Below, piece after piece: positions 1-4,728 of a DNA stretch of 5,446 nt. Every line of letters begins with the position of its first letter. The first letter of the stretch is position 1. A model generated the notes under the pieces. The model was not told the DNA's origin. It saw nothing but the letters and a program-made list of their open reading frames with translations, and searched no databases. Source of the stretch: JAFGPS01 sp964570855. Lineage in GTDB: Bacteria; Planctomycetota; Phycisphaerae; Sedimentisphaerales; Anaerobacaceae. A program made the position numbers and the translations under genes. The stretch is taken from contig CAZMZR010000149.1 of the NCBI GenBank assembly GCA_964570855.1, positions 1-5,446 on the forward strand. Reading direction: 5' to 3'.

Positions 1-209
1 GTAGAATTGCATGATTACTCACCTTGAAATGAAGTTCTCCGACAGACTCCTAGGGCTATTTAGGAGAATTTAAAAATTTCAGAAATATTTATTGCTAGTC
101 GCATTGCAGGAGTTATAATTTTGAGAATTTTAGGGATCGAGATCGGGTGAGTCGGTGCGATTGGAGCGAGTGAAGTTTTTAAAGGAAAGGACCTAAAGGG
201 AGAGACTGA
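1..209. other. Non-coding leader with degenerate GAGCGA-like repeat text and the ribosome site of the first gene
   Basis: No gene is supported here. A 20-codon ORF at 11-73 is too short and has no other support. From about 130 to 209 the sequence is richer in G and A and repeats short words such as GAGATCGGGTGAG, GGAGCGAGTGAAG and GGGAGAGACTGA. This looks like a decayed dispersed repeat of the kind I associate, from memory, with Leptospira intergenic DNA. The end of this text supplies the ribosome binding site AAGGGAGAG at 196-204, whose GGGAG core lies about 7 nt before the ATG at 210. A 6-bp inverted repeat (CTCCTA 47-52, TAGGAG 61-66) has no T-run and is not a convincing terminator. I see no strong promoter. 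Confidence 0.35.
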
Positions 210-1118
210 ATGGTTTTTGATCGATTGTCAAGGAGGATCACATTGTTCTTAAGCGCCTTAAGTCTCTTTGTTAGTATCATCGCTCTAGTTTACCAAAAGC
301 CTCAGACATGGTATTTACTGCCGGCGGTTGCGTTTCCTCCGATTGTCGTTTTTGCACTTCTTATACCAAGGCGAAAGAACATCCCTATCAAAGGTAGCCG
401 GGTCTTGGCTAAATCTAAAGCCGAGCAGTTGCTCGCTGCGTCATTAGCCCCTCAGGATTATCCACCATGTATACATTTATGCAGTGCTCATGCTCATGCG
501 GCAAGTGTAGCAGCGCTAGTGTCCAGAACGGTTCTTCTAAGTATCGAGCAATTAGAATTAATGATGGTTCATGAGATTAGAGAGATGACGAAGTTAGAGG
601 AAGCATTCTGCATTGATGTTGTTGAAACTCACTTAAGGATTCTAAGAGGTATTCACTCAAAAGTATCTAGTTTGATGAGTAAGGGCAACTTGGTGGCGGA
701 ATGTTACCGACAGCTACGAGGAGGTGAACCTGTGATGGAAACTATTGAGGAACTAGATTACATGATTGAAAATGACATCATAAACCCTATGGATACATTC
801 CTCCAGGATATCCCCCCAAATGTGAGCTGGTACGAAGAAACTGACGACTATAAAGATTACATTAAAGAACTTATAACAAAAGATATACCTAATGCATTAT
901 CAAGTGGAGTAGAGAAACTTTTCGAAGCAAAGGAACCTGCTAACAAAATATATGAGGACATGCGAAAAGACTGGCATATGGATGTCCACGAGCAAAAGCA
1001 AAATGTCTTATGTAAACCTATCAATATGGATCCGCCCCGGAAAACAGGAATGGCGATCGACTCCATACTGAAATTGGTCAATATCTGGAAAGAAGAGGTG
1101 GAAAAAGCACTGGATTAA
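210..1118 (+). CDS. Hypothetical two-helix membrane-anchored protein, 302 aa
   Basis: I do not recognise this family. The N-terminus has two hydrophobic segments, about residues 10-28 and 35-52, separated by a short Tyr-Gln-Lys-Pro loop. The Arg-Arg at residues 8-9 and the PRRK at 53-56 flank them, which suggests a hairpin anchor with both ends in the cytoplasm. The remaining 240 or so residues are soluble and probably mostly helical, with heptad-like acidic/basic stretches (about 107-160 and 205-262). They include a Cys/His-rich patch at residues 87-96 (CIHLCSAHAH), which might bind a metal but does not match a motif I know. The ATG at 210 is chosen because AAGGGAGAG lies just upstream and the hydrophobic hairpin begins soon after. 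The gene points the same way as the 111-aa gene at 1302, but the 183-nt gap and a promoter candidate there argue against a tight operon. No enzymatic motif is visible. It could be a membrane sensor or scaffold, but that is only a guess. Confidence 0.75.
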   Translation: MVFDRLSRRITLFLSALSLFVSIIALVYQKPQTWYLLPAVAFPPIVVFALLIPRRKNIPIKGSRVLAKSKAEQLLAASLAPQDYPPCIHLCSAHAHAASVAALVSRTVLLSIEQLELMMVHEIREMTKLEEAFCIDVVETHLRILRGIHSKVSSLMSKGNLVAECYRQLRGGEPVMETIEELDYMIENDIINPMDTFLQDIPPNVSWYEETDDYKDYIKELITKDIPNALSSGVEKLFEAKEPANKIYEDMRKDWHMDVHEQKQNVLCKPINMDPPRKTGMAIDSILKLVNIWKEEVEKALD

Positions 1119-1195
1119 AATTAAAACAAATTACCAAGATATTTCGTAAAGGATTAAGATTTGGGGCGGTATTTTGCCGACAAATATTCGTTTAC

Positions 1196-1211
1196 AGGCC
1201 AATTTTGGCCT
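1196..1211 (+). terminator. Small GC-rich inverted repeat after the first gene, possible weak terminator
   Basis: AGGCCAA at 1196-1202 pairs with TTGGCCT at 1205-1211. It lies 78 nt past the stop of the 302-aa gene. The stem is perfect, but the T-run after it is broken (TGACTTTG), so termination is uncertain. Its last base overlaps the -35 candidate of the next gene, so it could equally be an operator. Confidence 0.25.
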
Positions 1212-1239
1212 TGACTTTGAGTAATTTCTATGGTAATTT
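1211..1239 (+). promoter_or_regulatory. Candidate sigma70-type promoter for the 111-aa gene
   Basis: TTGACT at 1211-1216 is separated by 17 nt from TAATTT at 1234-1239, and the -10 is preceded by TGG, giving an extended -10 pattern. The -10 itself matches only three of six consensus bases. Transcription would begin about 55 nt before the ATG at 1302. This gives the 111-aa gene its own promoter, separate from the 302-aa gene. Confidence 0.4.
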
Positions 1240-1301
1240 AAGTAATATAGAGCTTTTGGGCAATTATTGCTCTTTTGAATATAAAAAAATAGGGACTGTG
1301 T

Positions 1302-1637
1302 ATGAGATTACAATTTTTTAAGAATAGATTAGACTCACTGCTGAGTGTGCCAGCTGAAGAAAGAGATAGTATTTGGGCGTACAATATATGTAAATTAACC
1401 AGATTTGCGATACAGAAGTTGTTTGAATGCTGGCCCAATCCAGATGAAGTACAGGTTTTAGTCGAAGATCTCAGAGTTCTACCAAAAATGGTCAAGGAAG
1501 CAAAGAGAGTTGGTCCATACGCAGACCGTCTTGAAAAATTCGCAGAAAATATGGAACTCCGTCTTTCTGAACTGAGTGAATATGTAGACAAGATGGATCC
1601 CGAAGTTGCTGTTGCTAAAGGAAAAACAGATATATAG
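1302..1637 (+). CDS. Hypothetical small helical protein, 111 aa
   Basis: I do not recognise this protein. It is short, soluble and charged, with alternating hydrophobic and Glu/Lys/Arg residues that suggest an all-alpha bundle. The clearest amphipathic stretch is about residues 46-100, ending in a Leu/Glu-rich segment (MELRLSELSEYVDKM) that could form a coiled coil. There are no membrane segments and only two cysteines. AGGGA at about 1290, 6 nt before the ATG, is a good ribosome binding site. The opposite strand has a longer open frame, but it is Ser-rich with no ribosome site, so I take this strand as coding. The neighbour upstream is a two-helix membrane protein of unknown function. Whether they work together cannot be told from the sequence. 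Confidence 0.65.
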   Translation: MRLQFFKNRLDSLLSVPAEERDSIWAYNICKLTRFAIQKLFECWPNPDEVQVLVEDLRVLPKMVKEAKRVGPYADRLEKFAENMELRLSELSEYVDKMDPEVAVAKGKTDI

Positions 1638-1786
1638 ACAACATTGTTGTCAAGAGTGATCACTGAAGAAAGTTGGGTGAGAATCTGAGCACACTGCTGT
1701 TTACCTACCCCACCTATCCCACAAAAAGGATTTTCCGACTTTTCGAATCTTCTAAGAATATTTTGTGGCAGTCGTATAGCATACCA

Positions 1787-1814
1787 TTAATATAAAAGTT
1801 GCTTTTTATATTAA
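1787..1814. terminator. AT-only inverted repeat between convergent genes, possible bidirectional terminator
   Basis: TTAATATAAAA at 1787-1797 is the perfect reverse complement of TTTTATATTAA at 1804-1814, with the 6-nt loop GTTGCT. It lies between the end of the plus-strand 111-aa gene (1637) and the end of the minus-strand cluster (1921), where a shared terminator would be expected. Both arms are rich in A and T, so the stem is weak. T-rich DNA follows on the plus side (TTCTTTCATTTTTT). Confidence 0.35.
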
Positions 1815-1895
1815 ATTCTTTCATTTTTTATCGGCAAATCTAATTTATAAACCATATAATTATCCATTCTTGCAAGGTTAAAACCTAAATAAAGT

Positions 1896-1918
1896 GACTT
1901 TTTCAACAGCCCCGCTGT
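1896..1918 (-). other. Insertion-sequence-end-like sequence overlapping a short hairpin
   Basis: On the minus strand this reads ACAGCGGGGCTGTTGAAAAA followed by GTC. It contains GGGCTGTTGAAAAAGTC, a wording I know from terminal inverted repeats of some transposons (IS1182-like and others). The first 13 bases are also a 5-bp hairpin (ACAGC/GCTGT) three bases beyond the stop of the 99-aa gene. No transposase and no second copy of this end are seen in the window, so at most it is a relic. It lacks the T-run of an intrinsic terminator on either strand. Confidence 0.25.
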
Positions 1919-1920
1919 CC

Positions 1921-2220
1921 CTAGTTTTCCATAGACTTTATAATGTAGTTAACGGTATCTATGAATTTGTGGCCTTCTTCAAATTCGCATTCTTGATTAA
2001 TATTTCTTTTTACCCAATCGCATGATTTAATGTAAGCCTTTTCTTTTTTTTCTGCTTTAATGATTTGACAGTATGCTTTTATGTCACTCAATAACCTTCC
2101 TTTATTATCTTTTATATTATTGAAAAATACAATTGCTATGCTTTCACCAGTTCTTGATTGCTTGATAACAATTGCACCTCTTCCTTTGTCTGATATAATG
2201 GTATAAGTTTTATCGTCCAT
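1921..2220 (-). CDS. Hypothetical protein, 99 aa (last gene of the TIR cluster)
   Basis: I do not recognise this family. The product is a small soluble alpha/beta protein. It starts with two probable beta strands (TYTIIS, GAIVIKQS) and then a third (SIAIVFFNN), followed by helices that are Lys- and Glu-rich (residues about 43-70 and 82-96). Cysteines at 51, 67 and 78 do not form a recognisable metal site. I chose the ATG at 2220 because GGGTGA lies about 5 nt upstream. The frame also has a GTG at 2229 (three more residues), but it overlaps that ribosome site and has no site of its own. The gene begins 27 nt after the stop of the 133-aa gene on the same strand, so the two are very likely co-transcribed and may act together. 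The last gene of a defence cluster is sometimes an immunity or regulatory protein, but nothing here shows that. Confidence 0.6.
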   Translation of the reverse strand: MDDKTYTIISDKGRGAIVIKQSRTGESIAIVFFNNIKDNKGRLLSDIKAYCQIIKAEKKEKAYIKSCDWVKRNINQECEFEEGHKFIDTVNYIIKSMEN

Positions 2221-2247
2221 TGTTTTCACCCATATTATGATTTCTGT

Positions 2248-2649
2248 CTACCAAGCGTTACTTTGGTCAGAAATTTCGATTTCAGAAACCATAGTTGTAT
2301 TAACTATGTTGCCCCTCATTATAATATTTTTAGCATCTGAACTAATTCGGAAGCCAGAACCCTTAGAACCAATGCAGCTACGATAGTATTTTTCTACCGC
2401 ATCAGAAAACTGATCGTGATTTATCGGGCCGTTATATGAACCCACTGGGGGAGAAACTTCGACAGGATATTTTTTAAAATCCGTTCCAAATGGTTGTTTC
2501 ACATCAACATACATTTCTTCAAATTTCTTGTCATCCATTTCGAGAGTAAAAAATACCATTGAAATCATATGATCATCCCTAACTTTATCGGTACCTAAGT
2601 CCTGCGAATCTTGTATGCATCTATGAAAAGTTATTCGCGCTTTCGCCAT
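2248..2649 (-). CDS. Hypothetical beta-rich protein, 133 aa, in the TIR cluster
   Basis: I do not recognise this family. The sequence alternates short strands and turns: ARITFHRCIQ at the start, MISMVFFTLEMD (28-39), MYVDVKQPFG (46-55) and a Pro/Gly-rich turn (YPVEVSPPVGSYNGP, 61-75). One central helix (about 79-93) follows, then a C-terminal beta section ending in EIEISDQSNAW. This pattern suggests a compact beta-barrel or sandwich domain, possibly one that binds a ligand or a partner. There is no membrane segment or signal peptide. AGGGGA about 9 nt before the ATG at 2649 fixes the start. It lies 129 nt downstream of the zinc-ribbon gene and 27 nt upstream of the 99-aa gene, all on the same strand. 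The 129-nt gap is AT-rich and could hold an internal promoter, though none is convincing. Confidence 0.7.
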   Translation of the reverse strand: MAKARITFHRCIQDSQDLGTDKVRDDHMISMVFFTLEMDDKKFEEMYVDVKQPFGTDFKKYPVEVSPPVGSYNGPINHDQFSDAVEKYYRSCIGSKGSGFRISSDAKNIIMRGNIVNTTMVSEIEISDQSNAW

Positions 2650-2778
2650 GATATTATTCCCCTGTAATAATTAATTCTTTTATTTTTAACTATGTATATA
2701 TTGTTTCGATATTACATCTCTTTTATCTCAGCATCTCACCGTTTTATGCACACTGTCCCAAGCTATATAAAGAAATTG

Positions 2779-2925
2779 TCATTTAGGTTCTATATCCGTA
2801 CTTCCGCATTGTGGACAAGAGATTGGATATGACGGGAGCCTTTTTTCTTGTGCCTCGCCAGGTTCAAACGCATTCTTCTCGAATTCACACTTATAATTCT
2901 TGCATCTAAATCTTCGCTTTTTCAT
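2779..2925 (-). CDS. Zinc-ribbon-like mini-protein, 48 aa
   Basis: This short reading frame encodes a basic protein with four cysteines in two pairs: Cys8-x4-Cys13 near the N-terminus and Cys37-x2-Cys40 in the motif CPQCG near the C-terminus. The CPxCG knuckle and the spacing of about 23 residues between the pairs are typical of small zinc ribbons, though the first pair is wider than the usual CxxC. It starts 14 nt after the stop of the TIR gene, with GGAG in front of its ATG, so it is almost certainly translated from the same transcript. It could be a nucleic-acid-binding or protein-binding accessory of the TIR protein, or a small regulator. The coupling to the TIR gene is seen directly; its role is inference. 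Confidence 0.65.
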   Translation of the reverse strand: MKKRRFRCKNYKCEFEKNAFEPGEAQEKRLPSYPISCPQCGSTDIEPK

Positions 2926-2939
2926 GTTAGCTCCAAATT

Positions 2940-3866
2940 TTATTTAAGAGTCTCGGTTAATACACACCAAATATACTCAGCTGCTCTTTCAGCACTAACG
3001 AGTTTACTTTCATTGGTGATTGACTTTGCCGCCCACAAACTTGATATATCAAATCCGAGCTTGCTACCGTCTTCACTTATGGATAGCCATCCATTACATG
3101 AGCCGTCAGAGTCGATATCAAAGTGCCCAGAACTATAAGATATTGAATCGGAACCCATGGGGCCACCCATCCAAATCTTGCACTTGTTCTTAACTTCGCC
3201 ATGTATGTATATAGTACAAACGAACTTAAAACGATGTATATCGGTAAAATCTGTTTCAACTTCTGAATGTTGCTTTTCGAGCCTTGCTAAGCCTTCTCGT
3301 AAGTAAGCCTTGATTATGCCAAATGATGTCTTGAGGAAAAGGTCTTTATCTCTTTGCGTAAAAATCTTTTTTATTTGTGTTATTGGTATATCGAAAGATT
3401 TCTTATTTTTAGTCTTGATATTTATACCAACTTGGGATTCATTCGATGACAAACGGCGTTTGAGTGATTCAATCACAGCATTGACATCATTGTTCCATAT
3501 AATGTATGCCTTATCATTCAAGATAGGATATTTTTTGATAATGAGATTGCTGATTCTTTTATCTCCATATAAAAGTGGGAGAACACGTACCTCCATAGAG
3601 GAAGCTTCAATATTAAGAGCTGAATTTAGTTCACGTTGGGGCCAGTTTTTAGAAATGAATGCTTCACTAAGAATAACGACGACATATCTTGATATTTTTA
3701 AACCGTCATTGACTTTTTGAGTTATACTATCTCCCCATTTTATTTCTGCTTGGTCATACCAATAAGTAATCCCTGCATTATCTAAAGCTTTTACTAAGTG
3801 GATAACGACTTCATCTTTGTCCTCACTAGCATGGCAAATGAATATATCCTTTTTATCAACAGACAT
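2940..3866 (-). CDS. TIR-domain protein with uncharacterised C-terminal domain, 308 aa
   Basis: Residues about 5-138 form a bacterial TIR domain. Box 1 is DIFICHASEDKDE (7-19), followed by YWYDQAEIKWGDSI (35-48), the strand YVVVILSEAFISKNW (61-75) and WPQREL, which places the conserved Glu at residue 79. In enzymatic bacterial TIRs this Glu is needed to cleave NAD+ or make signalling nucleotides from it, so the protein is likely an active NADase or cyclase; activity is not shown here. A Lys/Ser linker (about 139-156) leads to a C-terminal region (about 160-308) that I cannot name. That region has a helix pair (DLFLKTSFGIIKAYLREGLARL) and then a beta-rich part with GEVKNKCKIWMGG, SISYSSG and NGWLSISEDGSKLGFD. 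Such a module could sense a phage or stress trigger, or bind a partner. There is no signal peptide or membrane segment, so it is cytoplasmic. AAGGA 7-8 nt upstream supports the ATG at 3866. The gene sits between two 48-codon genes on the same strand. Confidence 0.9.
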   Translation of the reverse strand: MSVDKKDIFICHASEDKDEVVIHLVKALDNAGITYWYDQAEIKWGDSITQKVNDGLKISRYVVVILSEAFISKNWPQRELNSALNIEASSMEVRVLPLLYGDKRISNLIIKKYPILNDKAYIIWNNDVNAVIESLKRRLSSNESQVGINIKTKNKKSFDIPITQIKKIFTQRDKDLFLKTSFGIIKAYLREGLARLEKQHSEVETDFTDIHRFKFVCTIYIHGEVKNKCKIWMGGPMGSDSISYSSGHFDIDSDGSCNGWLSISEDGSKLGFDISSLWAAKSITNESKLVSAERAAEYIWCVLTETLK

Positions 3867-3982
3867 TATCTAATCCTTTATTCAGAATGAGAACAAGTTA
3901 ATAATTCCTAACGGTTTTATTTAGTAGGAACAGTCAATAATGGCTATCCCTAATATTTATGATCTAATATTTTTCTTATTTG

Positions 3983-4129
3983 TTATTTTTTCCGTCCTTT
4001 CTTTTTATCTGGAGCTTGTGTTAGAGCAGATGCTGCGACACTCTTGATAGTCTTTGAGCTTTTAGGATTGCTCAATAATTTAGATGCCTTTGAGGCAACC
4101 TTTTTCGAGGTCCTTTCGTTTCTTGCCAT
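3983..4129 (-). CDS. Small Lys/Ser/Ala-rich basic protein, 48 aa, first gene of the TIR cluster
   Basis: The frame encodes a strongly basic protein. It begins MARNERTSKKVASKASKLL, continues with an internal NPKSSKTIKSVAASALTQ and ends in the lysine-rich tail DKKKGRKK. The two halves look alike, with Lys/Ser/Val/Ala helices split by NPKSS. AAGGA about 7 nt before the ATG is a good ribosome site. The composition resembles very short proteins I have seen in accessory regions of many bacteria, but I know no assigned function. The charge would suit binding to DNA, RNA or a partner protein. It precedes the TIR gene by 116 nt on the same strand. That gap holds a TTGACT (minus strand, 3932-3937) without a good -10 and a 6-bp inverted repeat (TTCCTA 3905-3910, TAGGAA 3925-3930), so separate control of the TIR gene is possible. 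Confidence 0.6.
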   Translation of the reverse strand: MARNERTSKKVASKASKLLSNPKSSKTIKSVAASALTQAPDKKKGRKK

Positions 4130-4209
4130 TTTTGAATCCTTTCAAATATTTAGTAAATTCACATCTTTTTAAGGTCAGTTGGGAAACCAAAAGGTGGAGG
4201 AAAACACGC

Positions 4210-4231
4210 CTCTGGTCATCCCTGACCAGAG
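4210..4231. promoter_or_regulatory. Perfect 9-bp inverted repeat upstream of the TIR cluster
   Basis: CTCTGGTCA (4210-4218) and TGACCAGAG (4223-4231) are exact reverse complements with the 4-nt spacer TCCC. It is the strongest small palindrome in the left part of the gene-free region and lies 81 nt before the first ATG of the minus-strand cluster. Possible roles are an operator for a dimeric regulator, a hairpin near the 5' end of the cluster transcript, or a terminator on the minus strand. For a terminator the T-run (GTGTTTTCC) begins too late to be typical. Confidence 0.5.
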
Positions 4232-4245
4232 AATCAAATTTATTA

Positions 4246-4273
4246 AACATATATTGAGCAAATATTATGCCAA
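4246..4273 (-). promoter_or_regulatory. Candidate promoter of the TIR cluster
   Basis: On the minus strand TTGGCA (4268-4273) is followed after 16 nt by TATGTT (4246-4251). The expected start point near 4239 would put the 9-bp palindrome at the very start of the transcript. The -10 matches only four of six consensus bases, and AT-rich DNA gives such matches easily. TTGGCA here is part of a direct repeat with a second copy at 4365-4374. Confidence 0.3.
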
Positions 4274-4374
4274 TTTACTGTTATAGGACGATAAGTTCCT
4301 TAAGTCTATTATATGCAATCACTTACGCAAAATAGGTTTTAAGGCATATTTTTTATTATTCAAAATGCCAATTT
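4267..4374. repeat. 10-bp direct repeat ATGCCAATTT, two copies
   Basis: ATGCCAATTT occurs at 4267-4276 and again at 4365-4374, 98 bp apart (start to start) and in the same orientation. Read on the minus strand, each copy contains TTGGCA, a possible -35 element. They may be two binding sites or two promoter copies for the leftward cluster. Confidence 0.35.
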
Positions 4375-4375
4375 C

Positions 4376-4396
4376 TTTCTGCCAAAAAGGCAGAAA
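4376..4396. other. Perfect 8-bp hairpin with A5/T5 loop
   Basis: TTTCTGCC (4376-4383) pairs exactly with GGCAGAAA (4389-4396) around the loop AAAAA. It adjoins the second copy of the ATGCCAATTT repeat. Neither side carries a continuous T-run and no gene ends nearby, so an intrinsic terminator is unlikely unless it ends an unseen small RNA. Confidence 0.4.
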
Positions 4397-4512
4397 TTAA
4401 TAATTAAAAGACCTTCATCGCACACATTACGTCCTTTTGTATATAGGCGAATCTCACCGGGTAAATATTGATAGGAAAAGTGAATTATTTTTTAGTATTT
4501 GTTAATGGAAGT

Positions 4513-4546
4513 TTGCCGCGCAATTCTTCGAATTGCTCGCAACGAC
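4513..4546 (-). repeat. Palindromic dispersed repeat, copy A (GTCGTTGCGAG type)
   Basis: On the minus strand it begins GTCGTTGCGAG and ends GCGCGGCAA. Between them lies a perfect 7-bp hairpin, GCAATTC (4520-4526) and GAATTGC (4530-4536), with a 3-nt loop. The ends match the widespread intergenic family I know as GTCATTGCGAG...GCGGCAATC, found in many environmental bacteria. The role is unknown; such elements are usually non-coding and dispersed in many copies. Confidence 0.55.
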
Positions 4547-4557
4547 ATTTTTCTATT

Positions 4558-4604
4558 GGATTCCTCTGTTCCGTCCGTCTTTGACGGACTTCACTCGGAA
4601 TGAC
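4558..4604 (-). repeat. Palindromic dispersed repeat, copy B (GTCATTCCGAG type)
   Basis: On the minus strand it begins GTCATTCCGAGTGAAG and ends GAGGAATCC. The core is a perfect 7-bp hairpin, GTCCGTC (4573-4579) and GACGGAC (4583-4589), with the loop TTT. It lies 11 nt from copy A in the same orientation. The two copies share their first bases but carry unrelated hairpin cores, so they look like related elements rather than a recent duplication. Confidence 0.55.
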
Positions 4605-4693
4605 TGGGAATTCCTATGCCCTAAACGCTGTACGCCGTACGCTATAGTCATATCACAAGGCCAATAATCCATGTATTTTTATGTATAATTATA

Positions 4694-4722
4694 TTGCTAA
4701 ATATATGTATTGCCGATAAAAT
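4694..4722 (+). promoter_or_regulatory. Probable promoter of brnT-brnA, implying a leaderless transcript
   Basis: TTGCTA (4694-4699) and TAAAAT (4717-4722) are 17 nt apart, good sigma70-type spacing. The ATG of brnT begins only 6 nt after the -10, so transcription would start at or next to the start codon. There is no Shine-Dalgarno sequence before this ATG, which agrees. A second -10 candidate TATAAT at 4684-4689 would give a leader of about 30 nt, but it lacks a -35 and still leaves no ribosome site. BrnA with BrnT normally represses its own promoter, so an operator is expected here. Confidence 0.5.
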
Positions 4723-4728
4723 ATATGT

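Larger units (their letters stand above)
4130..4728. other. 599-bp gene-free divergent region with hairpins and repeats
   Basis: No coding frame is convincing between the minus-strand cluster and brnT. The left half (4130-4500) is AT-rich. It holds two perfect hairpins (4210-4231 and 4376-4396) and a 10-bp direct repeat ATGCCAATTT (4267-4276 and 4365-4374). The right half holds two palindromic repeats in tandem (4513-4546, 4558-4604), then a short stretch of repeated GTACG/CGTAC words (4626-4642) and the brnT promoter. A small untranslated RNA could be hidden in the left half, but no promoter-terminator pair stands out. Confidence 0.5.

Noticed and set aside
11..73. 20-codon plus-strand open frame at the left edge
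   Set aside because: It has a stop just before it, no ribosome site and no recognisable content, so it is neither a clear small gene nor the tail of an upstream gene.
1238..1663. Minus-strand 141-codon open frame
   Set aside because: It is antisense to the 111-aa gene, Ser-rich, without a ribosome site. The plus frame has a good AGGGA site and a natural charged helical composition.
2848..3138. Plus-strand 96-codon open frame
   Set aside because: It is antisense to the zinc-ribbon gene and the end of the TIR gene, with no independent support.
3310..3720. Plus-strand 136-codon open frame
   Set aside because: It lies antisense within the TIR gene, whose motifs make the minus frame certain.
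2940..3866. Complete Thoeris system
   Set aside because: A TIR protein is present, but no ThsA-like partner with a sirtuin or SLOG domain is encoded in the window.
4621..4645. GTACG-C-CGTAC palindrome as a hairpin
   Set aside because: The arms leave a one-base loop, so it cannot fold as a simple hairpin; it is better read as short repeated words beside the dispersed repeats.
4130..4728. CRISPR array or attachment-site pair in the repeat-rich gap
   Set aside because: The repeats are only two per type, unequal in sequence and not spaced by unique spacers; no integrase or cas gene is present.
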